Shown: positions 34,059-44,965 of the stretch, piece by piece | Layout of the letters: the number at the start of each line of letters is the position of its first letter | Numbering within the stretch: position 1 is the stretch's first letter | Assembly: GCA_002221725.1 (NCBI GenBank) | Contig: NJFT01000161.1 | Span: 1-64,000 of the forward strand | Reading direction: 5' to 3' | Source of the DNA: Scedosporium boydii | Lineage: Eukaryota > Ascomycota > Sordariomycetes > Microascales > Microascaceae | Length of the DNA: 64,000 nucleotides | Translations under genes and position numbers: made by a program | Notes under the pieces: generated by a model | Told to the model about the DNA's origin: nothing | The model's input: only the letters and a program-made list of their open reading frames with translations | Databases searched by the model: none

Positions 34059-35440
34059 CTAGCTATCCGGTTCATCAACGATGAGAAAGCGAATTAAGCT
34101 TCTATCTGACTGCACTGAGCTCCCAGACGATGCGTACGTTGCCCATTGTCCAGCCATATAAACCCCTTGTGGATCAAGCTTGCCCAGAAGCGTCATAACT
34201 TCGATCGAACTCTTCGCGCGGATGAGTACAGGACTAGCAGAAGAGTTGGTGACTACACTTGCGCCGGCCAGCAGTATGTCTAATGCCTTGTAGGTGTCAT
34301 ACCCGCTACCGAGGATGTCTCTCTCCTCGCTTGGGGGAACACTAGACGCCACATCGAGACCACGAATATGTCACCGACGTCAATCGAGAAAGCAGTCGTA
34401 GTTCCAGATCTCGCAGTCAATTTGAGCAGCCAACTCTGTGTCTTCAAGTTATCATTCAATCCCGGGGCGCTCGCCGTAATCGACGCCTGCCAAGGAACCT
34501 CCTGGACCGGCGAAGATTTCAGCGATCCGATGTCTATTTTGTCACCTGCAATCCATGGTGGGCGACCGGATTCAAACAGTTTCTGGCCGGGCTCGATGCA
34601 AGTAAGTCTCGCGGGAATGTAACGCAGCAGGTTGGTGCGGCTCTCAGAGAACAGTTTCGCGGGAAGCACGACCCCTGTATTATATTGGAACCCGTAACCT
34701 CCCGCACCAAGCTCTGGCGCTGTGAGGACTTTCGCTGTCTCGACAAGGCTCTCCTGGGAAATCTGACCACGAGCGACCTGGGAGAGCAGGGCCTGGCGGA
34801 AAGGTTCCATGGGTCGCGTACCGAGCTTAGACGCGTTGAAAAGATTAAGGACCACCTCCTCGAAATTCTCAAACACGATCAAGTTGTCGCGTAAGCATGT
34901 AATCTGATGAAGCCACTCATTATAGAGCATCATGAGAATCGGCGAGCTGCGGTCGCTGCGGAGGAGGCGGCCGGCTGGCGGAACCCACTTGTGGCCCTCG
35001 CAGGGGCTATACACGGTCAGCGCCGGATCTCTGGCAACGGAGTAGTTGGCTTCATGCGCGTAGCCGAAAAGAGCCCTGCCAATACGGAGAATGTGCTTCG
35101 TCAGGTCCGAGGGGTTCTCGCTATTCCAGTCGGCTAGGGGGAGAGTGGCTTCACGGCCTTCGTGGGAAAGGCTGGAGCGTAGGCCGTCCATGAGGATTGC
35201 GCGGGAGTCCGCATCCCCGGGACCATCTGGGCCAAGCTGGACGATGACGCTTTCGAGAAGAATTGCGATCTCTCGAATAAAGTCTCTAGGGGTGTATGCA
35301 CCTGGGCGGAAACGCCACTCGTTGAGACGCGTAACGGGCAGGACCCCCGCCAGAAGGTTGCCATGGCCATTGGCAGTAGTGATGCTACGGGTCTCGAAGA
35401 GAGCCCCAAAGCTGGATGGGTGGTGAGAGCTGACGGACAT
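34059..35440 (-). pseudogene. Unknown protein gene split by a frameshift
   Basis: The minus-strand frame from the ATG at 35440 (MSVSSHHPSS) is coding-like for about 365 residues. It then loses its sense near 34350, where a second frame (from about 34352 to the stop at 34059) continues with ordinary-looking protein such as SASPVLIRAKSSIEVMTLLG. The switch occurs within TTCGTGGTCTCGATGTGG and corresponds to a single-base shift. The nearest GT...AG pair would make an intron of about 33 bases, too short for this genome. Together the parts would give roughly 460 residues. I do not recognise the family. There are no membrane segments, signal peptide or obvious cofactor motif. It is either a recently broken gene or a sequencing error. 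Confidence 0.55.
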
Positions 35441-35635
35441 CTGGATTGCTCTCGAGGGTTGAAGGAGAGCTACTAGGAAAAACTTCAGAATGGGTTGTGC
35501 GACCAGCTGTAGAGAATAGGAAAAATAGAGTGCCCCATCTGATGTAGAGTTGCTTTATGCGAACGCGCTGGGCCGCTACAGGCCGCCACAGATGTAGTCC
35601 TCTTGGGAGAAAGAGGATCGGCTACTCCTACCCGG
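35441..35635. other. Short spacer between gene remnants
   Basis: Probable promoter of the frameshifted gene. No motif is recognised. Confidence 0.4.
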
Positions 35636-36073
35636 CTACCCTGATCCAGTAACAAGTGCGTCGCCGGGCGGAAGCTCCTCAAATGGAACCAACCTCTTTG
35701 CTCTATGAGTGACCGTGGTCGTCCAGAGCTTGATGTGATCCATGCCTGCGAGCCGCTTCATGTGTGACCAGCTTTCTCTGAAAGACCTTTGGGGCCCGAA
35801 AGGGGCCATATGGACGGCCAAGCATCATGCGATCTCACGGTTCACCTCCGATTGCCCAATAGCAGGAGGCTCTCCCCGGAATCGGATAGCAAGGACCTCT
35901 GGATAACGGGTGTAGGCGGCGTGCAAAAGGTTCACATCAACTTGTCTGGAGGAAGGGTGAACGGCTGGCCCGAGGAACTTCTCCGAGAGGAGTAAGATAC
36001 GGCGCAAGCGCAAAGACCGAAGATGCATGTACAGCATGGAAAAGAAAGGCCACGCACGAAGGCCCGCTGCCAA
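35636..36073 (-). pseudogene. Possible gene remnant with in-frame stop
   Basis: One minus-strand frame is open from about 36073 to a TAG at 35636, apart from a single TGA at 35825-35827. On both sides it reads like protein: LLHAAYTRYPEVLAIRF upstream and WSHMKRLAGMDHIKLW downstream. No ATG begins it convincingly, so an upstream exon may exist (GTAAGT is present at about 36077). No GT-AG intron that removes the stop and keeps the downstream frame was found. It sits directly upstream of the frameshifted gene, so both could be decayed members of one local cluster. Confidence 0.35.
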
Positions 36074-36614
36074 CTTACGCTGTAGTCTCCACGATCTGTA
36101 GACTTGATGCTATGGCCGTTCCATTTGTAATAGTAGGGAGAAGATGCTCTTAGAACTACTTCGTGTCCTCAGATCTCCTTGACCGCAAACGGTCGTGTAG
36201 GATTTGGGCGGAGCTGGGTAAAATAATTAATAATTCGATGGATTTCAAATTGCGGGCAACTTGATCTTGATGGAACATTGAATGGCTCCACAAGTCATCG
36301 CAAATCATCGGGCCCGGCTGTCTCGGCTCCGAATATTTATAATCCAAGACTTGAAGCGTTCACGATCCTCCGCAACGGAGGCTGCCGGCGCCACAACGCC
36401 GGATTGTAATGAGACTGGTATCATTTCCCTTTTCTTATGGGGCCTCAATGAGACAAGCAACTCCGGCCGAGTCTGGCTTATAAGGCGTAGTGCTTCCAGG
36501 CATGTCCGGACCACCTCCTTTCTAAGAATCTCATTCCCAGGTATCCCGTTTTGTCTCAACTCTCTCACTATTCAGAGCCATTGCCTTAACCCGCCAAAAG
36601 ACATCACGACCGAC
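36074..36614. other. Promoter region of the Gal80-like gene
   Basis: The open frame extends upstream to 36282, but its translation there is arginine/serine-rich without homology to oxidoreductases, so it is treated as leader. A TACTTCGTG near-match is at 36158. Confidence 0.45.
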
Positions 36615-37936
36615 ATGACAGAGCCTTCGCCAGTCCGCGTAGCCATAATCGGCCTTTCAGCTTCCGCCGTGACCTCATGGGCAGCCGACGCCCACCTCCC
36701 AGGTCTTCAAACCAAGACCGGCCTGGAAAAATATCGCATCGTGGCCCTATGCAACAGCAGCGTTGCGGCCGCCGAGGCGAGTATAAAAGCCTACGGTCTT
36801 CCTCCAGACACCAAAGCCTACGGTAGTCCAGAAGATCTGGCGGCCGACCCGGACATTGACTTTGTCATCTGCAACACGCGCGTCGACAAGCACTACGAGA
36901 CGACTCTGCCCAGCATCAAGGCCGGAAAGGATGTTTACATTGAATGGCCTATCTCCTCTAACAAAGCTGAGATTGACAGCCTAGTAAAGGCAACAGAAGA
37001 AAGCGGGTCGAGGGCATTAGTCGGGTTGCAGGGCCGATGGACGCCCGTGGTGCTGAAGATTAAGGAGATTCTAGACAGCGGAGCCGTGGGGAGGTTACTG
37101 AGCAGCGAGGTCCGAGCCTATGGAGGTTCTAAGGACAGAGAGATACTTCCCGTTGGGCTGAAGTACTTTGCAGAGCGACATGCTGGCGGGAACCCCATCA
37201 CCATTGGGTTCGGTCATGGTGAGTACAAGAGCTGGAGCTGCTCCCCCCCGTTGCTGAGAGGATAGATTGGCTGACTATTCGGTGATATCCTGATCAGTTG
37301 TCGACTTTGTTCAGTCTGTCGTGGGCGAGCTCGATCCAGCCAGCACCGATACTCACTTCCAGCTTCAGCGACCTGACGTCAAGATCCGAGATCCCAAGAC
37401 TAACGAGATAATCGAGACGATAACTTCAGACGTCCCGGATCTTCTCTCGTTGCATGGTAGGAGCCGATTACGAAACCGAACCCCATCGGAGCCTCGTTTA
37501 CTAACTGCGTACCCTAGGATTCGTCTCTTCGGCAAGGACCCACCACCAACCAGCCACTCTAGACTTTTATTTCCGCCGCGGCCAGCCATTCCCCAGCACC
37601 CCGTCGTTGACGTGGACATTGAACGGCACTACCGGCGAGATCCGCCTCGTCGCGCCAGCAGGCATCTCCCTACAGGCCGATGCCTACCAAGAGCCTGTAA
37701 CCATCCAAGTGCACCATCACGAACCCGACAGCGTCGAGGATGTGGAATGGCAATGGAACGAGGATCAGCAAGAGGTCCCCATACGAGCTAGGTCGGTGCA
37801 AACTGTGCTCTACGCCTATGCGGATTGGAAGAGGGGAGTGAAAGAGCTTGCGACAGAACCGGCATGGGTCGAAATTAAGGATGCGGCTCGTCGGGCTGAA
37901 CAAATCGGAGGTTGGCTGGATGGCTTTCAAGTGTGA
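36615..37936 (+). CDS. Gal80-like GFO/IDH/MocA oxidoreductase
   Basis: Three exons (36615-37218, 37298-37456, 37518-37936; donors GTGAGT and GTAGGA) encode 393 residues. The start MTEPSPVRVA is placed just before the Rossmann strand. The NAD(P)-binding region reads VRVAIIGLSASAVTSWAADA, with IVALCNSSVAAAEA, DPDIDFVICNTRVDKHYETT and the EWPISSNKAE block. In many active family members the last block begins EKP with a catalytic lysine; here it is EWP, as in fungal Gal80-type regulators and related dehydrogenases. The C-terminal domain follows after GFGHVVDFVQSV and LDFYFRRGQPFPS. The lysine replacement suggests a regulatory or altered catalytic role, but this is inference. Its stop lies 177 bases from the stop of the convergent zinc-finger regulator. 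Confidence 0.88.
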
Positions 37937-38113
37937 TGAATAGGAACAGGGTAGCTACCGTGTAATGGCCGGAAAGGGAGCGTACGAAGGCGGTAGCTAA
38001 GAAGAATCAGGGACATATTCAGTCTTCATAAGGAAATTTTGACTCTAGAATCACCCATTCATAAAAGGAGACTGAAAACGCACATTTTTGGTATTCTCCT
38101 AAAGCTGGACCTT

Positions 38114-40482
38114 TTACTTGACACTGATTGAGGCGACGCTAATGATCAACCTCGTGAGTTCCGGAAGTCTTTCCAGCGGCCATTCCCCATCCTTACTCCT
38201 CCTGTCGTCCTCGTCCTCCCTTGAAGGCCCATCCGTCTCTACATCGCCGGTTTTCCCCCTAGAAAATCTCCGGATAACCTCTCCCAATGTGGGCGGTTCC
38301 CCAATCCCGTCACTCCCCAAACCTCGCCGCGCGTCGATCCATTCACTCTCGCTCTCGGCCATCCACATGGCATCACTACTAGGCAGCCGTATGTTCTCAA
38401 ACACGTCCGGCGGAAGTAGCGGCTCGAAGTACGCGGGATCCAGTGTCCTCGTCAGTCCGAGAAGCTGGTGGATGACGACGAGAAGGAATATGGTGCGTCG
38501 TAGAGACTCTTGGACGACCCAGATGTCCCAGCTTACGTCTTGGGACGTGGGGCGTGAAAGGAAGGGATGCCCTGTATTCTCATTTTCGGGTGACTGCTCC
38601 TCGAGTTTCTTCACCAGGCGCTGCGTAGCCTACGAATATTCAGTTAGTAGCACGTCGGGATAATAAGAAGAAAAAGAGCTTTAGGGTCATGCTGTGAAAC
38701 TAGAAGACCACAGGTCGGCACAGACATACCCTGACTAGATACTCGTGGTGCAGGACAGCGGTGGCTAGCTTCGAGCTGTACCTATTTTCTGACAGGAGAC
38801 CCTCAATCTGGTAGATGCACATGGCGTGCAGAAGAGCGCAGACTTGTTCATGGTTATCAGTCAAGGCGGGCTGTGATTTGAACGGCATTGTTAGCACCAG
38901 CTCGTCACAGAGAGACTGAGGCTCTCCACAAACTCGAGGCAAAAAAGGACACCTACCAGCTCCCTGATCAACTTGTCTCGTTGGTCCCGAAATATATCAC
39001 AAACAAACGGCAGACCAGACTGATCCGAATGGAGCTTCATACCCACACATGCCAGCGCCACAGCAATAGGCTCCGGCATCCCTCTCGGAGACTTCCTGCA
39101 AAGCTTCTGATGTATAAAAGGCGATCGAAACGTGGTAGCCAACATCCGCAAGGGGTACTCGGCCGTCATTTTGATCGCCTCCCCGAGCCCAATCATGCCG
39201 GGCCGCAGGATGATTCCACCACAACTGGTCGCCGACATCCTAACGAGGTCGGAGAGACTGTCGGACTGGTCTTGAATGGACCGGCTCCGGCAAATCAGAG
39301 GAACGGGGTCGGAAAGGCTGTTGTTGGTGGATGCGGCTGACGCTGCTGGCGGCGACCTCTGACTCTGCTGCGATGGGGAGGCTGATATGCAGATGTCTTC
39401 CGATCCGGATGATAATAAACTGGTGCTGGATGGTGTCGGAGCGATAGAACTTGCCACTGCGATGGTACCCCGTCTTTGTTGGCGTGCCTGTCTTTCCTGG
39501 TCAAATGACATGCCATGCACAGGATACCTGTTGCCATGAAGAGACGGCGAGTTCCTGGACAAAACGAGTGGTTCGTCGTCGCCTCGACCAGTTGAGAAGA
39601 AAGAAGGACTTAACAGATCGGACATCCAGTCACCATCTCCATTTATGGCCGGGTCAAGAACTGGATCTCTGTCCATCGAAAGATTGGCGCCCGTCGTCGG
39701 AATGTGGCAGTTCCATCTGTCCCCGCGCGGGCCGCCTACGCCGTGAGGGCCCCATAGGTAGGGCGAGTCCGCTGGAGGCATTGGTTGGCTGGTGGACGGG
39801 CCGACGCTATTATTATTGCTGTTGGCCATGCGAAAGACCTCATCCAAATTTGTGACGGAAGTCTGGAGGGAATTGCGCACGTCATCATCGATACCGGGGT
39901 GGGTGAACGGAGCCGAAGGTCCGGCCAGTGTCGGCACGGCCGTGAGCCGCTGAGCCGGACCGGCTGGCATGCGGATCCGGGGCTCCAGTTTACATTCGCA
40001 TGTCACGGAGCGGGAGATACATCGGCCACCTGAATTTTATAGCCTCAGGAGCTTGATCTAACAAAAATGACTACATGATTGTGCACATATAATATTGGTT
40101 GAAGACGCAATCTTCTGGGAGTTGCGGCCGGGCGGACGAGACGGGGATGGAACGGAAGGGGACGGGGCAGACGTACAGGAGGGTTTCTCATAGCCACATT
40201 TGACCTTTGAGACAATGCATCTCTCACAAGCCTTCTTTTTCACCGACATAGCCTTGCCAATAGACTTTTCACATCGGCGTCTGTGCCGGTCCCTCAGGTC
40301 CTCTAGAGAATGCAGGGAAGCATGTCAGCAGAGTTTGAGCAGACTAAGGACTAGTACGGAAGCGCACCCGCTGGCTACTTTGAGGTTTCGCGAGCCTCTG
40401 AAGGACGCAACAAGGGTAATTGGTTGTGAGATGAATACTCACTACGACTGAATTCTTTGAGACAGATAGGACACATGTGCAT
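38114..40482 (-). CDS. Transcription factor with C2H2-like finger fused to Zn2Cys6
   Basis: Five exons on the minus strand (40482-40443, 40302-40177, 40029-38957, 38870-38730, 38629-38114) give 631 residues with every junction in frame. Exons 1-2 build a finger, CPICLKEFSRKDLRDRHRRRC, that is C-X2-C-X12-H-X3-C. This is followed at once by a Zn2Cys6 cluster completed across the second intron: CERCIVSKVKCGYEKPSC joined to GRCISRSVTCEC, spacing C2C6C6C2C6C. The middle is Ser/Pro-rich, and the C-terminal part resembles a fungal transcription factor regulatory domain (LRMLATTFRSPFIHQKLC, YQIEGLLSENRYSSKLATA). Fungal factors with this tandem arrangement exist and are mostly uncharacterised. The start ATG directly precedes the finger, so a further 5' exon is possible. 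Convergent with the Gal80-like gene, which might be a partner. Confidence 0.88.
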
Positions 40483-41431
40483 ATCGATGTCGGCATTCTG
40501 GAAGCCCGGAGCCGTTCCCGCCCCCGTGCCGGCAAGCAACGTGGCCCCTGCTATTGGGGTTCGGCGGCGCGGCGCGGCTGCAATTCAAACTGAAACGAGA
40601 TGAAGGCGGTGGGAAACTGCTAAGGAGCGGGTGCTCGACAAAAGAGGAGCTGAGTCTTCGCATATCCTACCACACGGAATCGATGTTCAAGGGCCTGATT
40701 ATGTTTGGCTTGTGGCTGTCGCACTCGTCCTCTGCATCGGCTGAGCTATCCACGGCAATTTCAGTCGCAGTTCGTCAAGAAGACTAAATGTTGGGCGATG
40801 CAGAAGCTAGAAGCTAAGTCCAAGCATGTGCTGGTTCGATACTGAGGCTACCGACTGGAGACAACCATTAGGTATTACCCTCTTTGCCGGTAACAAACTG
40901 CCGATAACAATCGCCATGAGCCTGTGGCGTAAAGCCACAGCATAGATAATCAGAAAGTCTCTATGGATCTTCTCGGCACGCAAGCTTGCCCATCAGCCTG
41001 GCTACGGCGAACCCCAAGTGGGGGGATCTAGGACGCAACTAACTGCATCCCGGCCATACATATTTGCAGCAGATTTTCTCACGCAGGGGTTGAAAGGCGT
41101 CACTGCTGTTCAAGCCGCGGGAGGATTTATTAGGGTCTATAGGGTACGAAGTACTCGACATACAGGCTGTAAGCCTCTGCCAAACCGCGGACGGACGAAC
41201 TCTTACCGGTACGGTCCAGGATTGGTGTGAGGAGTGGAAGGATAGAGTCGAAGAGAACACGTCCGCGGAGACTGGGACCCTTGGCTTTTAATAACCCCCA
41301 GGAACCTCTGGAAAAGATAAGGATTGAACGTACATGAGGACACACTCGTATCCAGAGATGTGCACTTATGCGAACTAGGTATACCTGCGTCCCGCTTTGG
41401 CCTGGGAGCGGAATCATAGGATTGGATTGGT

Positions 41432-41487
41432 CTTTTCTTCTTCTTCTTCTTCTCCTCCTCCTCCTCCTCCTCCTCCTCCTCCTTCTA
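41432..41487 (+). repeat. Compound (TTC)n-(TCC)n microsatellite
   Basis: A run of TTC units passes into about a dozen TCC units. It creates poly-Leu, poly-Arg or poly-Ser open frames on both strands that are not genes. Confidence 0.9.
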
Positions 41488-41634
41488 ATTCGATACCATG
41501 ACTCAAGGGCATGTACGGCGATCCAACAGTTGGCATGCGGCGGTCGCATGCGCCCCAGGAAGATTACATCTTCCCTTCTTCTACCCCGGATCAACACTTT
41601 TCTGCGAGCTATGGTCGTATGTGCTATGGACTCG

Positions 41635-41670
41635 TTCTAAACTAGGTTATATCCTTTGCTGTGTTCAATG
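41635..41670 (+). repeat. Dispersed 36-bp repeat, copy 1
   Basis: Begins TTCTAAACTAGGTTATATCC. It matches copy 2 at 45892-45927 with about three mismatches. The two copies are in direct orientation and flank the 757-aa orphan gene. Confidence 0.6.
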
Positions 41671-42691
41671 GTCCTCCCTAATCCTCTCTAGCCCAGACTA
41701 ACCTCAGAAACGACGACGGGCCTTTTGCTCCTGCACACGTCGTCAGGTAAACAGCCTGCATGTGCCGAGTCCGGGAGATCGGTGGTTCCCGTCGGGACTG
41801 GGAATCTCGTCCTGTTCCTTGACCCCAGCATCGCATCCCACGATCACTTGTCCTGCCCGGTCTCAACTGCGTTCTGAGCGGTGCCGAGTTCTCACCCGCT
41901 CAGCCCCGACGTTGGGATGCGCCACATGGTACCGTTTCCGACTTGTTCGCCCCCAAAAGAAGAGCTGGCGAGAGACGTCCTAGATCCAGGCTCTCGGCTG
42001 TGGGACGGCCCGGGGTAGCGCACGTGGGGCCAGATCTCCGTCGATATGGTGACAAAGGGTTGCTTTTGAATTTTACACACCGCTCAGCCCCTCTGTCATC
42101 GGCAGCATGGAGGCGGCGGCCGTGTATCAGCGGAGCGTAGATATTCCGGCCCGCTTGCGGACAAATACTAGTACACTTCACGGACTCGCTTGCACGGGCC
42201 CAGCACCACGCCAGCTCCGGCCGCCAGATCCGGCCGCGCCTCACTGCGGCCACTCGCCCACTCGCCAGTAGACTGCCCTCCTAACATCCACCGGCAGTAG
42301 TAAGAATTCGTTACCGGTTTTGATACTAGATGACCCGCTCGCATCATGGCCAAGGCTCGCAAAGCTTCCATGTCCGTCCTTTGTCCTCATTAGAAAAGTC
42401 CCTGTCTGCCTTGGTAATCGGCACACGATACACAAGGCTGATTCGACCGGAAGCTGCTGGTTACACAGCGTTTTTTGGGCCTTATTTGCGCCCGACTCGC
42501 TCCCAGAGCCCTAATAGACAGCCTGGCCGCCTTACTTTCTCCTACCCCCGCAGTATCCCAAACTGCTTCTCTTGATTCTTATGATAGAAAAAGAATCCTC
42601 GCTAGCGAAGTTTTCGTGAAGAGATCTCTATCTAGAGTCAACAGACGCTAGCGACTCAAGCGCATTCCCCATTGCGAACTCTCACTTCGCC

Positions 42692-44965
42692 ATGTCGAGC
42701 CCACCAATCCAAGCCCAATGGGCCCTCAGCCAGACCGCCGGCTCGGCTGTCACTTTGTCCATGGGCATGCTGGGGGCCCTACATAGCGACAACGTGCAAC
42801 CGCTCGCCTACCTAGCCTGCGAGAAGTTCGGCGCCACCCTCGCAATTAGCACAGATACAATGCGCAAGATCGAGGCCGCCGTGGTACCGCCGACGGTTCC
42901 AGTTGCCATCGCCTTCCTCCAGGCGCAAGTCGGCTTCTTCAGGGACGACTGTGCGACGCAACTCGGCACGTCCCACGCCGGCGTGCGCTTCCTAGCGCTA
43001 GCGGCGGCCCTTGTACCGACGTTACCGATTTTCGATGCGGCCCTAGCCGTCGAGATGATGCTAAGAGCTACGACCTCGGACCTTCGGATGCTGCCCTCCA
43101 CGCGGCATCTCAAAGGTCTTTTGGAGAGCCTTGAGCCCCGGTGCCATCGGGCGGGATTCGCGAGAGACGTGTTAGGTTGGAAGCTACTCTTCCATCGAAT
43201 TATCGTACCCTCACTCAAGAGACGGGAAAGCGACCGGGACGGCGAACCAATTCCCGCCTATATTGGGAACGATCTTCTAAACAAGGGCCCGTCAGCTGAG
43301 ACGGTTGATAGGCTAGTTGATGCGTTCCGACAGGTCGGGCGGGTCGGCGAGTCGACAGTTACCCGAGTGATTGTCCGTCTCTGTTGTGCTGTACCGTGGA
43401 TTACGGCCTTTACAAAATGGTGCTTAGGGGCGCCGCCGCGCATCCACTTCGATAGCCCAGATGAGGAGATCCTGCCGTCTAAATCGCCTGTTACCCTACT
43501 CATACCCAAATACCTCGAGGACATCGACTCCTCCAGAGACATGGAGGTCGCCATCTACTACGCCATCGGCCATCCTAGGCAGCTGCTGGCGCCCTCTTCG
43601 AAGGAATCCTGGATAGGAATGGTGCCAGTAGAATCATGTGGAGATTTGGTCCTGCAGGAGTTCAACTTTGAAACGGACTTCGAGCGCCGTATGCTCTACG
43701 AGGCGCTCGGTTGCGCCGTCCCAAAATGCCTCGAGCTTCTCCACTTGTCCACCCTCGTCCCAGAGAGTCTACAAAAGGAACCCTCAAAGTCCCTCTTCCC
43801 CCCCCACACAATGAAGATCGACATGTCCGTCGCCCACCACCGCCCCAGCCCGCTCCCGCGCGCCCGAAAGGTCGCCGCCGCCTGCGCGCGACTCTTCGGT
43901 CTACCTCGGCCTCCCGCCTATGAGATACCCTCTACCTCCAGGCGGGTCGGCGACTACCCTCTGGTCAAGGACTACCTAGAAGCGCTGGGGTGTCGCTGCC
44001 CCTGTGTCGACTGCATGGGCACCCGGGGCGACCCTGACAGCGTCTGCCTACTCGATGACTTTTACTATAAACTGAGCCGGATCGTGGCAATAGTCCTCAC
44101 CCTGTCTCTTTTCGACACCGTTTCCGCAGATTCGGATCCGTTACTGTTGAGCGTCGCCTCTCTCGCGAGCGGCAACCCCAACTGGCTGTCCATCACTGGT
44201 ACGATCCAGACGCTACTCGAGGACGACCGAGCCCAGACATTGAGTGTTGTGGAATTGCTCACGCGGGCACGGGTGCTAGTGGGCCATGACGGGGAAACCT
44301 CCATTATGTCATCCGAGAAAGGCCAGGTTCTGTTCCACAGTCTATTCGCGACGGAGCGCATCGTGAAGGACGGCTATATGGCGTTCTTTTACCTCCCTGG
44401 GGTCATCAAGTACGACAATATCACGTACAGGAAAGCAAATAGCGTCCCCGAGTACCAGATGGCCACAGGAAGCGTGGAGGTGTTGTCGGTCGATATACCA
44501 CCCGCCGTCGCCCCACACAACCTATTCGCGGACCTCGAGACCTGTTGGGAGGTTCGAAAAGTAAACGACGACTGCCTCGGGTGCACGCTGAAAGTCCGAT
44601 CCAAGTCTGGCGCATTATCTTATGGCTATCTGAACCCCATGGACGTTCTTTTCAACTTGATGAGCGGGTTGTTTCTCGAATCGTGCCCCCACGACAGCCG
44701 GGCCTCCCTCGGCCAGCCGGACGAGTTCGCCACCTACCGCGGAATTTTCGACGACGACGGTGACACTTCCGGCTGTCAAACGTATATCGTGGCGGTGGAC
44801 GGGGCAGAGGACCTTCGAATGGCAGCGGTCGGCCGCAGGGTACAGCGACTGCCGTCGTCGCTCCATCCGTTTCGGTCGCCGTTCTACGTGCTCCGAGGCG
44901 GTGCTTGCTTGGCCTGCTGCCTCAAGCTCTGTAGGATGGTTGGAATTCATCACCTGATCTTGTGA
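42692..44965 (+). CDS. Orphan 757-residue protein of an accessory block
   Basis: This is a single-exon gene with an ATG at 42692 (MSSPPIQAQWALSQTAGSAV). I do not recognise a characterised domain. The N-terminal third is hydrophobic-helical and looks like a folded fungal-specific module (LACEKFGATLAISTDTMRKI, then LPSTRHLKGLLESLEPRCHR). The middle holds a cysteine knot-like cluster, CRCPCVDCMG, near residue 434-443. The C-terminal third reads as alternating strands and helices with VEVLSVDIPPAVAPHN, and FATYRGIF. My impression is that intronless proteins with this N-terminus recur in fungal genomes without assigned function. There is no signal peptide and no clear membrane helix. Its neighbours are repeats, an LTR and a damaged transporter, which suggests a variable genomic region. 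Confidence 0.8.
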   Translation: MSSPPIQAQWALSQTAGSAVTLSMGMLGALHSDNVQPLAYLACEKFGATLAISTDTMRKIEAAVVPPTVPVAIAFLQAQVGFFRDDCATQLGTSHAGVRFLALAAALVPTLPIFDAALAVEMMLRATTSDLRMLPSTRHLKGLLESLEPRCHRAGFARDVLGWKLLFHRIIVPSLKRRESDRDGEPIPAYIGNDLLNKGPSAETVDRLVDAFRQVGRVGESTVTRVIVRLCCAVPWITAFTKWCLGAPPRIHFDSPDEEILPSKSPVTLLIPKYLEDIDSSRDMEVAIYYAIGHPRQLLAPSSKESWIGMVPVESCGDLVLQEFNFETDFERRMLYEALGCAVPKCLELLHLSTLVPESLQKEPSKSLFPPHTMKIDMSVAHHRPSPLPRARKVAAACARLFGLPRPPAYEIPSTSRRVGDYPLVKDYLEALGCRCPCVDCMGTRGDPDSVCLLDDFYYKLSRIVAIVLTLSLFDTVSADSDPLLLSVASLASGNPNWLSITGTIQTLLEDDRAQTLSVVELLTRARVLVGHDGETSIMSSEKGQVLFHSLFATERIVKDGYMAFFYLPGVIKYDNITYRKANSVPEYQMATGSVEVLSVDIPPAVAPHNLFADLETCWEVRKVNDDCLGCTLKVRSKSGALSYGYLNPMDVLFNLMSGLFLESCPHDSRASLGQPDEFATYRGIFDDDGDTSGCQTYIVAVDGAEDLRMAAVGRRVQRLPSSLHPFRSPFYVLRGGACLACCLKLCRMVGIHHLIL

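Larger units (their letters stand above)
40483..42691. other. Intergenic, repeat-containing
   Basis: No gene is supported. It includes a GTACGAAGTAC motif at 41144-41154, a trinucleotide microsatellite at 41432-41487 and one copy of a 36-bp dispersed repeat at 41635. This marks the left part of an accessory-looking block. Confidence 0.55.

Noticed and set aside
36282..36614. N-terminal extension of the Gal80-like protein
   Set aside because: The extension has no resemblance to the family. The ATG at 36615 starts right before the Rossmann strand.
41368..41640. ORF with a long poly-leucine run
   Set aside because: It is the translation of the TTC/TCC microsatellite.
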